Of a stretch of 64,000 bases of DNA, positions 1 to 9,113 are shown one piece after another (the first letter of the stretch is position 1; every line of letters begins with the position of its first letter). The stretch covers positions 310,001 to 374,000 of the forward strand of contig NZ_CADCWQ010000002.1 in the NCBI RefSeq assembly GCF_902806455.1, read 5' to 3'. The translations under genes were made by a program, and so were the position numbers. This DNA comes from Virgibacillus doumboii (lineage in GTDB: Bacteria; Bacillota; Bacilli; Bacillales; Amphibacillaceae). The notes under the pieces are model-generated. The model made no database searches, was not told the origin of the DNA, and worked only from the letters and a program-made list of their open reading frames with translations.

Positions 1-570
1 ATTAAGCCAGTTAAAAATTAACCCAATCGTAAATAAGCCAAATAACGCCAGCAGGAACAGCCCGATGTTAAACCACGTCAGGAAGATCGCTGTATGATAG
101 ATTGCGAACAGGAAAGCGGAATAGATATATGCAAACCGCCGATGATTATACTGTAAGTTCTTAAAGATAAATCCCCTGAAGAAAAACTCCTCCAGGAATG
201 AATTTCCGAAAATCACATAAGTCCCAATAAATAAAAACGTTTCACTGGTAATGTTCTTTTCAGCCAGTTTTGCTCCAATTGCATCAAAGTCTATAAAATC
301 TCTGAATGCAAAGTATGCTCCCAAAACTATTAGAAACGAACCGATACCTAATCCGACACTAACTTTCAAGCGTTTAAAGTCCATTTTCTGTGTTCCGAAA
401 TATGCAGGTCTTGTTTTGGTAATGTAATGAAAAATGAATACCACAATAAAAAATGTTACTATCTTTGTTATTGTTTTGTACAAATAATCAAAGACCAGAA
501 TTTGCTCAACGATAAATAATAGGATGATAGACAGTAAGCTTAATAACAGAATGAAATTTTTATGTTTCAT
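1..570 (-). CDS. CPBP family intramembrane metalloprotease (3' end beyond window)
   Basis: A membrane protein read leftwards from an ATG at 570, behind an AGGTG ribosome binding site; 190 codons are present and the frame is still open at base 1, so the C-terminus is missing. Several hydrophobic segments are visible. The CPBP signature is present: EEFFFRG with Glu127, Glu128 and Arg132, then a histidine in AIYHT at residue 159. The family (Abi/CAAX-like) comprises membrane glutamic-type or metal-dependent proteases; some members handle bacteriocin immunity or cleave anti-sigma factors. In B. subtilis the PrsW protease that starts RsiW cleavage is a distant relative, but nothing here shows that this gene does that job. 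Confidence 0.8.
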   Translation of the reverse strand, partial: MKHKNFILLLSLLSIILLFIVEQILVFDYLYKTITKIVTFFIVVFIFHYITKTRPAYFGTQKMDFKRLKVSVGLGIGSFLIVLGAYFAFRDFIDFDAIGAKLAEKNITSETFLFIGTYVIFGNSFLEEFFFRGFIFKNLQYNHRRFAYIYSAFLFAIYHTAIFLTWFNIGLFLLALFGLFTIGLIFNWLN

Positions 571-620
571 ATAAACACCTTTTAATAGATTTTCTATTAT
601 TGTAACATCTGCAAAAAATA

Positions 621-650
621 AAAAAGACATTAAATTTCAATGTCTTTTTT
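621..650 (-). terminator. Intrinsic terminator after the Spo0E-like gene
   Basis: Inverted repeat AAAAAGACATT / AATGTCTTTTTT with a 7-base loop and a T-run when read on the minus strand. It lies between the Spo0E-like gene and the CPBP gene, both on the minus strand. Confidence 0.7.
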
Positions 651-678
651 ACCCTGCTTTCTCTTTTATTTAAATTTT

Positions 679-828
679 TTAGATCCCCTGATATTCATTA
701 AGAAGGTCGTCCAATTGTTTGCTGGACTGAATGACAATGTTTGAACTTAAACCATGGATTTTGCTTAATGCAATCATCTTATCACGACATTCCTCAATTT
801 TTTCTAATAATATTGATTTTTTGTCCAC
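679..828 (-). CDS. Spo0E family sporulation regulatory protein
   Basis: A 49-residue protein. Spo0E-like proteins are small helical-hairpin phosphatases that remove phosphate from Spo0A~P and so delay sporulation. The family pattern is visible: IEECRDKM near the N-terminus, then SKQLDDLLNEY, containing the S-x-x-LD core. The start is chosen as GTG at 828 because GGGAGG lies 8 bases upstream; an upstream ATG (873) would add 15 residues unlike the family. The gene is monocistronic, divergent from sigW and closed by a terminator at 621-650. Which response regulator it targets cannot be read from sequence. Confidence 0.75.
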   Translation of the reverse strand: MDKKSILLEKIEECRDKMIALSKIHGLSSNIVIQSSKQLDDLLNEYQGI

Positions 829-916
829 AAAAACGGCCTCCCGTCTAGTATAATATATTATGATGTTACCCATTTAATCGTCATTACTAACATATATTTA
901 AATAAAAATATTTTTT

Positions 917-944
917 TGAAACCTTACTGGGTGTTATTTCGTAT
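917..944 (+). promoter_or_regulatory. SigW-type (ECF) autoregulatory promoter of sigW
   Basis: TGAAAC at 917-922, 17-bp spacer, CGTAT at 940-944, matching the SigW consensus (TGAAAC, 16-17 bp, CGTA). Position directly before sigW fits the known autoregulation of sigW-rsiW. Confidence 0.8.
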
Positions 945-977
945 GTAGAATACCGCCTGCAAAGCGGAGGTAAAATA

Positions 978-1541
978 ATGGACTTGATAATTAAAGAGAA
1001 AATAAAACAGGTTAAAAGAGGGGATCAGGCCGCCTTTGAAGATGTTGTTTCATTTTATCAAAATAAAATTTTCCAACATTGTTACCGGATGCTTGGCAAT
1101 CGGCATGAGGCGGAAGATATTGCACAAGAAGCTTTTCTTAGGGCGTATGTAAACATCCATTCATTTGATGACCGGCGTAAGTTTTCAACATGGTTGTATC
1201 GAATCGCTACCAACTTAACGATTGACCGAATACGAAAACGCAAACCCGATCACTATCTTGATGCTGAAGTTAAAGGGACGGATGGTTTGGATATGTACTC
1301 ACAGCTTGTTGCTGATAATCGTTTGCCTGAGGAGGAAGTGGAAGGCCTTGAACTGCGAGACCATATACATCAGGAAATTTCTGCGCTTCCACCAAAATAT
1401 CGCAGTATTATTATTTTAAGATATTTGGAGGAGTTTTCGTTACAGGAAATCAGTGACATTTTGGATATTCCACTGGGAACAGTAAAAACTCGAATCCATC
1501 GGGGACGCGAAGCACTCAGGAAAAAGCTTCGTCATGTGTAA
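978..1541 (+). CDS. sigW: ECF RNA polymerase sigma factor SigW
   Basis: A 187-residue extracytoplasmic-function sigma factor. Region 2 (about residues 20-90) contains the core-binding and -10-reading helices (for example NRHEAEDIAQEAFLRAY). Region 4 (about 130-185) has the helix-turn-helix that reads the -35 TGAAAC (SLQEISDILDIPLGTVKTR). SigW directs the response to membrane-active antibiotics, cationic peptides and alkaline shock. The ATG at 978 follows GGAGG at 965-969. It is followed after 15 bases by its anti-sigma factor, and the pair lies before cdaA as in B. subtilis, which makes the orthology strong. Confidence 0.95.
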   Translation: MDLIIKEKIKQVKRGDQAAFEDVVSFYQNKIFQHCYRMLGNRHEAEDIAQEAFLRAYVNIHSFDDRRKFSTWLYRIATNLTIDRIRKRKPDHYLDAEVKGTDGLDMYSQLVADNRLPEEEVEGLELRDHIHQEISALPPKYRSIIILRYLEEFSLQEISDILDIPLGTVKTRIHRGREALRKKLRHV

Positions 1542-1556
1542 AGGAGTGTGATCAAC

Positions 1557-2201
1557 TTGAACTGTGAAAATGAAGCAATAGAGCTTATGCATAAATATTT
1601 AGATAGTGATTTAACCAAACAGGACGAAACGAAATTGCGTACGCACCTGGAGAGCTGTGAAGCTTGTCAAAAACACTTCCATGAATTGAAGCGCACGATT
1701 ACGCTCATCCAAAGCACTGAACAAATTTCCGCACCGGCTGGTTTCACCGAGAATGTTATGAAAAGTTTACCAGCAGAGAGGAAACGCGTAAGATATTTGC
1801 GCTGGTTTAAGGCACACCCTGCTTTGACCTCAGCAGCGATATTCTTTATCTTTATGTTCAGTGGAATTTTTTCAGCCTGGAATCAGGAGGGTGAATTGGT
1901 TGTATCCAAACAGGAGAACCTTGTAATAAAAGGTGATACAGTTATTGTACCTGATGGAGTAACCGTTTCAGGGGACTTAACGGTTAAAAACGGAAACCTG
2001 AAAATAGAAGGTAATGTCGACGGAAATGTTACATTAATTAACAGTGAACTTGTGGACGATTCACTGGAAGGCTCAGGACATATGGCATCGGTTGGAGAAG
2101 TAAATGGAGAATTAAAGCAAGTGGATCAGATATTTGAATGGATCTGGTTTCATCTGAAGGATCTTTTCCAGAGTATTTTCTCACTGGGAGTAGTATGGTG
2201 A
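1557..2201 (+). CDS. rsiW: Anti-sigma-W factor RsiW
   Basis: A 214-residue membrane anti-sigma factor that holds SigW until regulated proteolysis (PrsW, then RasP) releases it. The zinc-associated HxxxCxxC motif is intact (His30, Cys34, Cys37), with Cys3 also conserved. One transmembrane segment follows at about residues 86-108, and the C-terminal half is extracytoplasmic. A TTG start at 1557 is preferred: AAGGAG sits 10 bases upstream, and it yields the expected MNCE N-terminus. The in-frame GTG at 1548 lies one base from that same site. A strong terminator at 2227-2254 separates it from cdaA. Confidence 0.93.
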   Translation: MNCENEAIELMHKYLDSDLTKQDETKLRTHLESCEACQKHFHELKRTITLIQSTEQISAPAGFTENVMKSLPAERKRVRYLRWFKAHPALTSAAIFFIFMFSGIFSAWNQEGELVVSKQENLVIKGDTVIVPDGVTVSGDLTVKNGNLKIEGNVDGNVTLINSELVDDSLEGSGHMASVGEVNGELKQVDQIFEWIWFHLKDLFQSIFSLGVVW

Positions 2202-2226
2202 AGCAAAACAGTATAATCTTTATACA

Positions 2227-2254
2227 AAAAACCCGGGATGTAACCCGGGTTTTT
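2227..2254 (+). terminator. Intrinsic terminator after sigW-rsiW
   Basis: Perfect 11-bp inverted repeat AAAAACCCGGG / CCCGGGTTTTT around a 6-base loop, ending in T5. Confidence 0.9.
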
Positions 2255-2376
2255 GTGTTGATAATTAGACGGGCGCTTCCGCTTTTGGTTCATGATACAA
2301 GGATAAATGTGATATAATAAAAACGGCTATAATGTATAGATAGGAAGATACCATATGTGCGGAAGGAAGTGTGAAC

Positions 2377-3201
2377 ATGCTTGATGAGGGATTTGACATC
2401 TTAAATTTGTTAAGAATCGGCGTGGATATTACTCTCGTCTGGTATGTTTTATATAAATTAATCATGTTAATCCGGGGTACAAAGGCGATTCAGCTTTTAA
2501 AGGGAATTGTCGTCGTACTGGCCGTATGGCTGTTAAGTGAACTATTTGAATTACATACGATTCAATACATTACAAATAGGGCTATTGAATGGGGAATTGT
2601 TGTCATTGTTATTTTATTTCAGCCGGAACTCAGAAGGGCCTTGGAACAGCTTGGACGAGGTAATATTTTTTCAAGAGGATCAAGGTCGGAAGAAGAGATA
2701 CTGGAACAGAAAATCGAAGCAATTGTCCAGTCCTGTACGTACATGGCCAAGCGTCGTATTGGTGCTTTGATTTCGATAGAACGCGAAACCGGTCTGGGTG
2801 ATTATTCGGAAACAGGTATACCGATCAACGGTAAATTAACACATCAATTGTTAACGAATATCTTTACTCCGAATACACCGCTTCACGATGGGGCAGTAAT
2901 TATTAAAGACGAAGATATAATGGCTGCTGCATGTTATTTGCCATTATCAGAAAGCCCGTTCATTTCGAAAGAGCTGGGTACAAGACACCGTGCAGCAATG
3001 GGAATCAGTGAAGTCACCGATGCGATTACAATTGTCGTATCTGAAGAAACCGGGAATGTTTCATGTACGAAAAATGGTGAATTAAAAAGAGATCTGGAGC
3101 AGGAAGAATTACGGAATTATCTTCGAGAAAATTTATCATTATCACTAAGGGGCTCCCCTGAATCAAAGTCGCGCAATCGAAGGGGGAAGGAGAATGGATA
3201 A
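2377..3201 (+). CDS. cdaA: Diadenylate cyclase CdaA
   Basis: A 274-residue membrane diadenylate cyclase that makes cyclic di-AMP from two ATP. N-terminal hydrophobic segments (about residues 10-75) precede the DAC domain. The catalytic motifs are seen as DGA at residues 171-173 and RHR at 203-205. ATG 2377 is preferred over GTG 2371: GGAAGG at 2361 is spaced 10 bases from it, and the residue numbering then matches the usual position of the motifs. It overlaps cdaR by 8 bases and glmM follows, the conserved cdaA-cdaR-glmM module in which CdaR and GlmM regulate the cyclase. Confidence 0.95.
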   Translation: MLDEGFDILNLLRIGVDITLVWYVLYKLIMLIRGTKAIQLLKGIVVVLAVWLLSELFELHTIQYITNRAIEWGIVVIVILFQPELRRALEQLGRGNIFSRGSRSEEEILEQKIEAIVQSCTYMAKRRIGALISIERETGLGDYSETGIPINGKLTHQLLTNIFTPNTPLHDGAVIIKDEDIMAAACYLPLSESPFISKELGTRHRAAMGISEVTDAITIVVSEETGNVSCTKNGELKRDLEQEELRNYLRENLSLSLRGSPESKSRNRRGKENG

Positions 3202-4417
3202 CTGGTTTAAGAGTAAATGGTTTGTCCGTGCTATTTCCTTAGCCTTTGCAATTGTCCTGTATGTATTTGTGCAGGTAGATACGGATGAGTTTCAAAATGA
3301 TTCACGTATTCCAGACAGCAATGGTGATATACAGACAATCGAGAATGTCCCGGTAAATATACGGATTGATAGTGAAAATTATGTTGTAAGCGGTGTGCCG
3401 GAAGTTGCAACAGTTACATTGGAAGGACCGACCGCCACATTAAAGGCTGCCGCTCAGCAGCAGAATTTTGACATATTTGTTGATTTGGAGAATTTGGAAG
3501 CAGGAACACATACTGTTGATTTACAGCAGGCTGGTGTTTCGGAGGATCTGACAGTATATATTGAACCGAAAACGATTGAAGTAACAATTGAGGAACGCGC
3601 ATCAGAGCAATTTGACGTAGCAGTCGACTTTATTAATACGGACAAGCTTCCTGAAGGGTATGAACTGGGTGAATCGCAAGTTGAACCCCAAAGTGTTACC
3701 ATTACAAGCTCGAGGGATGTAATCGATCAGATTGCTATCGTTAAAGTCTTTGTGGATGTAGAGGGATTGACAGAGTCGATTGACAGCCGGGAAGTGCCTG
3801 TTAATGTTTACGATGCAAGAGGTACCGAATTAAACGTTCGGGTTGAACCGGAAAGTGTCGCTGTATCGGTTGAAGTTAATAATCCGAGCAAAACAGTTCC
3901 GGTAAATGTATCAACATCTGGAGAGTTACCCGAGGGGTATTCATTGGCTTCCATATCTGCTAATGTAGATGAAGTAGAGGTCTTTGCCGTAAGTGAAACG
4001 TTGCAGGACCTGGAAGAAGTTTCAACAGAGGATATTAATTTATCGGAAATAAACCAGTCAGGCACGATTGAAGTCGGACTGGCTCTGCCGAATGGTGCGA
4101 ATGCACCGGATGCAGAGACCATTGAAGTTGAGATTGAACTTGAGCAGACGAAAACAATTGAAGATGTCCCGATAAGTGTGGAAAATTTGGATGATGGACA
4201 GGATGTATCATTTGTAGAGCCTGCAGAGCCATCAATGAATGTCACAGTTACCGGCAACCAGAGTGATGTGAGTAACATTACTGCAGAGGATATTCAACTG
4301 GTTGTTGATGCAGGGGGGCTGGATAACGGGGAACATCAGGTTCCGGTGTCCATTCAGGCACCTGACAATATTGAAGTAAACAACGAGTTTGAACAGGTTA
4401 CGATTGAAATTACATGA
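3194..4417 (+). CDS. cdaR: CdaA regulator CdaR (YbbR-domain protein)
   Basis: A 407-residue protein with one N-terminal membrane anchor (about residues 9-28) and a long extracytoplasmic part made of repeated YbbR domains (repeating patterns such as VPVNIRIDSE, VPVNVYDARG, VPVNVSTSGE and VPVSIQAPDN). CdaR binds CdaA at the membrane and tunes c-di-AMP synthesis, linking it to wall metabolism. Its start overlaps the end of cdaA by 8 bases, suggesting translational coupling. The protein is highly acidic, which may fit a halotolerant host. Confidence 0.92.
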   Translation: MDNWFKSKWFVRAISLAFAIVLYVFVQVDTDEFQNDSRIPDSNGDIQTIENVPVNIRIDSENYVVSGVPEVATVTLEGPTATLKAAAQQQNFDIFVDLENLEAGTHTVDLQQAGVSEDLTVYIEPKTIEVTIEERASEQFDVAVDFINTDKLPEGYELGESQVEPQSVTITSSRDVIDQIAIVKVFVDVEGLTESIDSREVPVNVYDARGTELNVRVEPESVAVSVEVNNPSKTVPVNVSTSGELPEGYSLASISANVDEVEVFAVSETLQDLEEVSTEDINLSEINQSGTIEVGLALPNGANAPDAETIEVEIELEQTKTIEDVPISVENLDDGQDVSFVEPAEPSMNVTVTGNQSDVSNITAEDIQLVVDAGGLDNGEHQVPVSIQAPDNIEVNNEFEQVTIEIT

Positions 4418-4510
4418 TTAGTAACAGGGTTGGGATTTTTGCTCAAAAGATATATGCACTACAACAACGCTCTCACAATTGGTTAAATGGATGTAAAGGA
4501 GAGGTACTAC

Positions 4511-5857
4511 ATGGGTAATTATTTTGGAACAGATGGAGTCAGAGGTGTAGCAAATAAAGATCTTACACCAGAATTGGCATATAAATTAGGACGCTTTGGT
4601 GGCTACGCTTTAACAAAAGGTATAGAAAAGCCAAAAATTCTGATTGGCCGTGATACACGAATTTCCGGCCATATGCTTGAGGGGGCACTTGTAGCCGGTT
4701 TGCTTTCTATCGGCGCTGAAGTTATGCGGCTTGGCGTTATTTCGACACCAGGTGTTGCGTATTTAACAAAAGCAACAAGTGCAGAGGCAGGGGTTATGAT
4801 TTCCGCCTCACATAACCCGGTTGAAGATAATGGCATTAAATTCTTCGGACCGGATGGCTTTAAATTAAACGATGAACAAGAGGATGAAATTGAGAAGTTG
4901 ATGGAAGAGGAGGATAATCTGCCTCGTCCTGTTGGGGCTGACGTTGGGGTGGTTAATGACTACTTCGAAGGTGGACAAAAGTATCTCTCCTTCCTCAAGG
5001 AATCCATTGATAACGATTTTGATGATTTAAAAATAGCAATCGATTGTGCACATGGAGCAACATCGAGCCTGGCAACACATCTGTTTGCCGATTTGGAAGC
5101 AGATATTGTTTCAATTGGTTCATCACCGGATGGTCTGAATATTAATGATGGTGTCGGATCAACTCATCCGGAAACACTGCAGGCATTTGTCGCAGAAAAG
5201 GAAGCGGATGTTGGACTTGCCTTTGATGGCGACGGTGACCGGCTGATTGCTGTCGACGAAAAAGGGAATATCGTTGACGGTGACAAAATCATGTACATTT
5301 GCGGGAAGTATATGAATCAAAAAGGCGTTTTACGTCACAGCACCGTTGTTTCGACTGTGATGAGTAATATTGGGTTTTATAAGGCTCTTGAAGAAAACGA
5401 GATGCGCAGTGACAAGACGAAGGTTGGCGACCGTTATGTAATGGAAGAAATGCTAAAAGGCGGCTACAACCTTGGCGGGGAACAGTCAGGTCACATTATT
5501 TTCCTTGATTACAACACAACCGGAGACGGTATGCTGACGGCAATTCAGCTTGTCAACGTGATGAAAGAAACAGGGAAAGCCCTGTCAGAGCTGGCAGGTG
5601 AAATGGAAATCTACCCGCAGGTTTTAAAAAATGTAAAAGTAACGGATAAACAAAACGCAATGACAAACCCGAAAGTTCAGGAAGTCATTGAAGCGGTTGA
5701 AGAAGAAATGAACGGTGAAGGCCGGGTTCTTGTCCGCCCATCCGGTACCGAACCACTTGTACGTGTAATGGTTGAGGCACCGACAAAAGAACAATGTGAA
5801 AAATATACCGATCAGGTTGCGACGGTAATTGATGATCTGCTTGGGTTAAAGGAATAG
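4511..5857 (+). CDS. glmM: Phosphoglucosamine mutase GlmM
   Basis: A 448-residue enzyme, the normal family length, that converts glucosamine-6-phosphate to glucosamine-1-phosphate on the way to UDP-GlcNAc. The active-site serine is Ser100 in ISASHNP; the metal-binding loop DGDGDR and the C-terminal phosphate-binding [12 protein letters not shown] are present. The start is ATG 4511, preceded by AAAGGAGAGG; an in-frame ATG at 4487 overlaps poor context. GlmM also inhibits CdaA in related bacteria. It is followed by a terminator, so glmS is not directly co-transcribed here. Confidence 0.96.
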   Translation: MGNYFGTDGVRGVANKDLTPELAYKLGRFGGYALTKGIEKPKILIGRDTRISGHMLEGALVAGLLSIGAEVMRLGVISTPGVAYLTKATSAEAGVMISASHNPVEDNGIKFFGPDGFKLNDEQEDEIEKLMEEEDNLPRPVGADVGVVNDYFEGGQKYLSFLKESIDNDFDDLKIAIDCAHGATSSLATHLFADLEADIVSIGSSPDGLNINDGVGSTHPETLQAFVAEKEADVGLAFDGDGDRLIAVDEKGNIVDGDKIMYICGKYMNQKGVLRHSTVVSTVMSNIGFYKALEENEMRSDKTKVGDRYVMEEMLKGGYNLGGEQSGHIIFLDYNTTGDGMLTAIQLVNVMKETGKALSELAGEMEIYPQVLKNVKVTDKQNAMTNPKVQEVIEAVEEEMNGEGRVLVRPSGTEPLVRVMVEAPTKEQCEKYTDQVATVIDDLLGLKE

Positions 5858-5867
5858 TCACATGCGG

Positions 5868-5896
5868 AACTGCTCTCTTGATGAGAGCAGTTTTTT
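5868..5896 (+). terminator. Intrinsic terminator after glmM
   Basis: AACTGCTCTC / GAGAGCAGTT stem with a 5-base loop, then a T-run. Confidence 0.9.
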
Positions 5897-5915
5897 ATAA
5901 AAGGGGGTAACGACC

Positions 5916-6611
5916 TTGAATACAATCCTGATTGTTGATGATGATCCGCATATGAGGGAGCTTTTGCGATTTTATTTACAAAAAGAAGGCTATAAAACGG
6001 TTGAGGGTGATGATGGAAAAGCGGCATTGGATATTTTGGAGACGGAGCGAATTCAGCTTGCCATTGTTGATATTATGATGCCGAATATAGATGGATACGA
6101 GCTTTGCGGTGAGATCCGCAGTCATTATGACATTCCTGTAATGATGGTTACAGCAAAAGGAAACTTAGCTGATAAAGAAAAAGGCTATATTGCCGGTACC
6201 GATGATTACATTGTTAAACCTTTTGAACCGCGTGAAGTTTTATTTCGGATAAAGGCACTGTTAAGGCGTTTCCAAATGGCGAATAAAGAACTCATTCAGA
6301 TAGGAAATACGGTGATTAACCGAAATAGCTATGAAGTAAAATCGGATGGCAAAACAATCATCCTCCCATTAAAAGAGTTCGAGCTGCTGGCACAGCTGGC
6401 CAATTATCCGGACCGTATTTTCACACGTGAACAATTGATTGTGCATGTGTGGGGGAACGACTTTATTGGTTATGATCGAACAGTTGATGTACATATTAAG
6501 CGTTTAAGAGAGCGTTTTTCCAGCGGGAACAGTGGTTTTATCATTCAAACCGTTCGCGGGAAGGGTTACAAACTGGAAGAGACAAATCGACAACCTGAAG
6601 GTGCAAAGTAA
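5916..6611 (+). CDS. hssR: Heme-responsive response regulator, HssR-like (OmpR/PhoB type)
   Basis: A 231-residue response regulator: receiver domain (residues 1-115, phospho-acceptor Asp52 in IVDIMMPNIDG, switch Lys in IVKPF) and a winged-helix DNA-binding domain (about 130-225, TVDVHIKRLRERF). It starts at TTG 5916 behind AAGGGGG and overlaps hssS by one base (TAATG). Assignment to HssR rests on the order regulator, kinase, HrtB-type permease, HrtA-type ATPase and on a good HssR direct repeat before hrtB. HssR switches on heme export when heme is in excess. Confidence 0.82.
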   Translation: MNTILIVDDDPHMRELLRFYLQKEGYKTVEGDDGKAALDILETERIQLAIVDIMMPNIDGYELCGEIRSHYDIPVMMVTAKGNLADKEKGYIAGTDDYIVKPFEPREVLFRIKALLRRFQMANKELIQIGNTVINRNSYEVKSDGKTIILPLKEFELLAQLANYPDRIFTREQLIVHVWGNDFIGYDRTVDVHIKRLRERFSSGNSGFIIQTVRGKGYKLEETNRQPEGAK

Positions 6612-7990
6612 TGCGAACACTGTATGTACGAATTATTGTCATTACAATGGTTATTATGATTGTGAGTGCCATAATAGCCTTTGCCGTAACGAATATTTAT
6701 TATCAATATAATTTAAAGCCCGCGAATGATAAAAAGGTAACACATATTGCCGGGAATATTGTATCGATCTTTGAGCGTAACAGCCAAAGGGATATCCAAA
6801 GTTATCTGACCGAAATGACTGATTTGGGGTATAAATTTTACTTAGTTAAAGCTTCAGGACAAGCAAAAATGTATGGAGAACCATTTGATTCAACAGGAAT
6901 GGAATCTTCTGCAGTTGATCAGGTGATAAAGGGAGAAATCTACCACGGAATTGCGAATTACCCATGGAGGCCTTTTGTTACAGGTTTTTTTGATAATAAG
7001 TTGAAGAATACAGTTGGTGTGCCAATAGATGTAAATGGAAAAACACATGCATTGTTTGTCAGACCAAACACAACACAGCAATTTGGTGAGATGCGCATGT
7101 TTCTTGCTGTTTTGCTTGTTCTTGTATTAATCATCAGTTTCCTGCTTGTACTGATCAGTACACGTTTTATTGTAAAGCCTGTAAAAAAGCTTACCGAAGC
7201 GACAAGAAAGATTGCAACAGGAAATTACCATATCAGACTGAATGTAAACCGTCGCGATGAAATTGGCCAGCTCGCTCGTGACTTTGCCATAATGAGTGAT
7301 AAATTAGAGCAGACAGAAGAAAAAAGACAGGAATTTGTTTCTAACGTTTCACACGAATTTCAGTCGCCATTAGCTTCTATACAAGGATTCTCCCAGGCAT
7401 TACGGGAAGAAGAAATGACAGAGATAGACCGTACACATTATCTTTCCATCATTGAGAAAGAATCCCGGCGACTGTCACAACTGAGCAAACAACTGTTAAC
7501 GTTATCGCATCTGGATCAGGAAATGAATGAGATTAAAAAAATAAACGTTAATTTAAGTAATCAGCTAAGAGAGGTGATTGTCTCCACCGAATGGCTATGG
7601 CGCGAGAAGGAAATTATGATGGAAATGGGTGATATTGATTTTACGATCATGGCAGATCCGGAGCTGCTGCATCAGGTCTGGATGAATCTGGTTACCAATG
7701 CGTTACGGTATATGGAATCTGGTGGAACAGTGAAAATTGACGGAACTAAGGTTAAAGATGAGGTTCACATAACAGTCGAAGATAATGGAATTGGAATAGC
7801 ACAAGCGGATATCCCACACCTGTTTGACCGGTTTTATAAAGTGGATAAAGCTCGTACCCGAACGGAGAACAGCACAGGACTTGGACTCTCCATTGTTAAA
7901 AAGATTGTTGAATTGCATAAAGGAACTATCATGGTAGAGAGTGAACATGGCAAAGGTTCCAGGTTCCATGTGACATTACCCGAAAAGTAA
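6611..7990 (+). CDS. hssS: Heme-responsive sensor histidine kinase, HssS-like
   Basis: A 459-residue membrane kinase. Two membrane segments (about 8-30 and 162-185) flank a roughly 130-residue extracytoplasmic sensor that contains YGEPF and FVTGFFDN, patterns I associate with HssS. A HAMP linker (about 186-238), the phospho-acceptor His248 in NVSHEFQSPL, and an ATPase domain (N-box LVTNALRY, G-boxes DNGIGI and GLGLSI) follow. It probably senses heme-caused membrane stress and phosphorylates the preceding regulator. The HEFQSPL H-box occurs also in other kinases, so the HssS call depends mainly on the sensor patterns and gene order. Confidence 0.82.
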   Translation: MRTLYVRIIVITMVIMIVSAIIAFAVTNIYYQYNLKPANDKKVTHIAGNIVSIFERNSQRDIQSYLTEMTDLGYKFYLVKASGQAKMYGEPFDSTGMESSAVDQVIKGEIYHGIANYPWRPFVTGFFDNKLKNTVGVPIDVNGKTHALFVRPNTTQQFGEMRMFLAVLLVLVLIISFLLVLISTRFIVKPVKKLTEATRKIATGNYHIRLNVNRRDEIGQLARDFAIMSDKLEQTEEKRQEFVSNVSHEFQSPLASIQGFSQALREEEMTEIDRTHYLSIIEKESRRLSQLSKQLLTLSHLDQEMNEIKKINVNLSNQLREVIVSTEWLWREKEIMMEMGDIDFTIMADPELLHQVWMNLVTNALRYMESGGTVKIDGTKVKDEVHITVEDNGIGIAQADIPHLFDRFYKVDKARTRTENSTGLGLSIVKKIVELHKGTIMVESEHGKGSRFHVTLPEK

Positions 7991-7996
7991 CAGATC

Positions 7997-8016
7997 GTTC
8001 ATCTTCTGTTCATATT
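7997..8016 (+). promoter_or_regulatory. HssR direct-repeat binding site before hrtBA
   Basis: GTTCATCTT (7997-8005), 2 bases, GTTCATATT (8008-8016). The known HssR box is a GTTCATATT direct repeat with a 2-base gap, so 17 of 18 repeat positions fit. It lies 48 bp before the hrtB start. Confidence 0.85.
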
Positions 8017-8063
8017 CAATATGTATGCTGTAGATATTGATATGAAAGAGGTGAGCGATTTTT

Positions 8064-9113
8064 ATGTTTTTAGCAATAAGAGAATTACTGCATGCAAAAT
8101 TTCGTTATCTGTTAATAGGTTTTATCATCGTCCTGATATCAGGTCTGATTTTTATTATTTCAGGATTGGCAAAAGGATTGTCTGCTGATAATGCATCTGC
8201 AATACAAAATCTGCAGGCAGATTACCTGGTTCTGGAGGAAGGAGTCGAGCAGCAACTGACCAAATCTAGTATCTCCGGGTCTGCTGCTGATCAGATAGCA
8301 GAAACAGAAGGTGTTACAGAAGCCGTCCCATTATCCATTCGAATGGCAGCAGCTGCTGTAAATGACAAGGATCAAAAAGCAGATGTTGCATTATTTGGAA
8401 CAGACATGAATGGAACGCTGCTCCCGAACGTAACGGAAGGAAATCCTCCAGCCAAATCGAATGAGGTAGTTGTCGATGCTTCATTAAAAAAAGAAGGACT
8501 CCGTATTGGTGATGCATTAAGCTTTGCCGGCAATGACAAGGAATATACGATTGTCGGATTTGCTGAAAATCAACGGTTCAGCCATACGTCCGTTGTTTAT
8601 ATGAATGGGTCAACAGATAAAGTGAACGCATTTGCCATTCAAACAAATGGGGAAATCAGTGATGAGCTAAGTAAAAAATATGATGTGTTAACAAAAGAAG
8701 AGGTACTGCAAGGTATACCAAGTTATTCACAGGAACAGGCATCATTAAACATGATGATTATTTTCCTTTATGTAATTGCAGCATTTGTTTTAGCCGTATT
8801 TTTCTATGTGATGACACTGCAAAAGAAATCCCAGTTCGGTGTGTTAAAAGCATTGGGCTCCAACACATCTTATCTTATCCGGAATTTGGTTTCTCAGGTG
8901 GCCGTCATATCGATTGTTTGTATCCTCATTGCTGTTGGGCTTTCATTTGGTGTTAAAGAATTACTGCCGCCTGATATGCCGTTTATATTAGAATCTCAAA
9001 ACATGCTGCAGTCAGCTGTATTACTACTGGCAGTTTCAGTGGTCGGGTCATTACTATCACTTGTGCAGGTAGTAAACGTTGATCCAATTGAAGCAATCGA
9101 GGGGGCGGAATAA
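8064..9113 (+). CDS. hrtB: Heme efflux ABC transporter permease, HrtB-like
   Basis: A 349-residue FtsX/MacB-type permease: one N-terminal membrane segment (about 18-38), a long extracytoplasmic domain, then three C-terminal segments (about 225-340). In the HrtBA exporter the permease takes excess heme from the membrane. The ATG follows GAGGTG at a good distance and the gene overlaps hrtA by one base (TAATG). The HssR box upstream supports the heme role. Absent that context it would be called a generic FtsX-like permease. Confidence 0.82.
   Translation: MFLAIRELLHAKFRYLLIGFIIVLISGLIFIISGLAKGLSADNASAIQNLQADYLVLEEGVEQQLTKSSISGSAADQIAETEGVTEAVPLSIRMAAAAVNDKDQKADVALFGTDMNGTLLPNVTEGNPPAKSNEVVVDASLKKEGLRIGDALSFAGNDKEYTIVGFAENQRFSHTSVVYMNGSTDKVNAFAIQTNGEISDELSKKYDVLTKEEVLQGIPSYSQEQASLNMMIIFLYVIAAFVLAVFFYVMTLQKKSQFGVLKALGSNTSYLIRNLVSQVAVISIVCILIAVGLSFGVKELLPPDMPFILESQNMLQSAVLLLAVSVVGSLLSLVQVVNVDPIEAIEGAE

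Noticed and set aside
3808..4278. 156-codon minus-strand frame inside cdaR
   Set aside because: Ser/Thr-rich antisense shadow of a real, well conserved gene.
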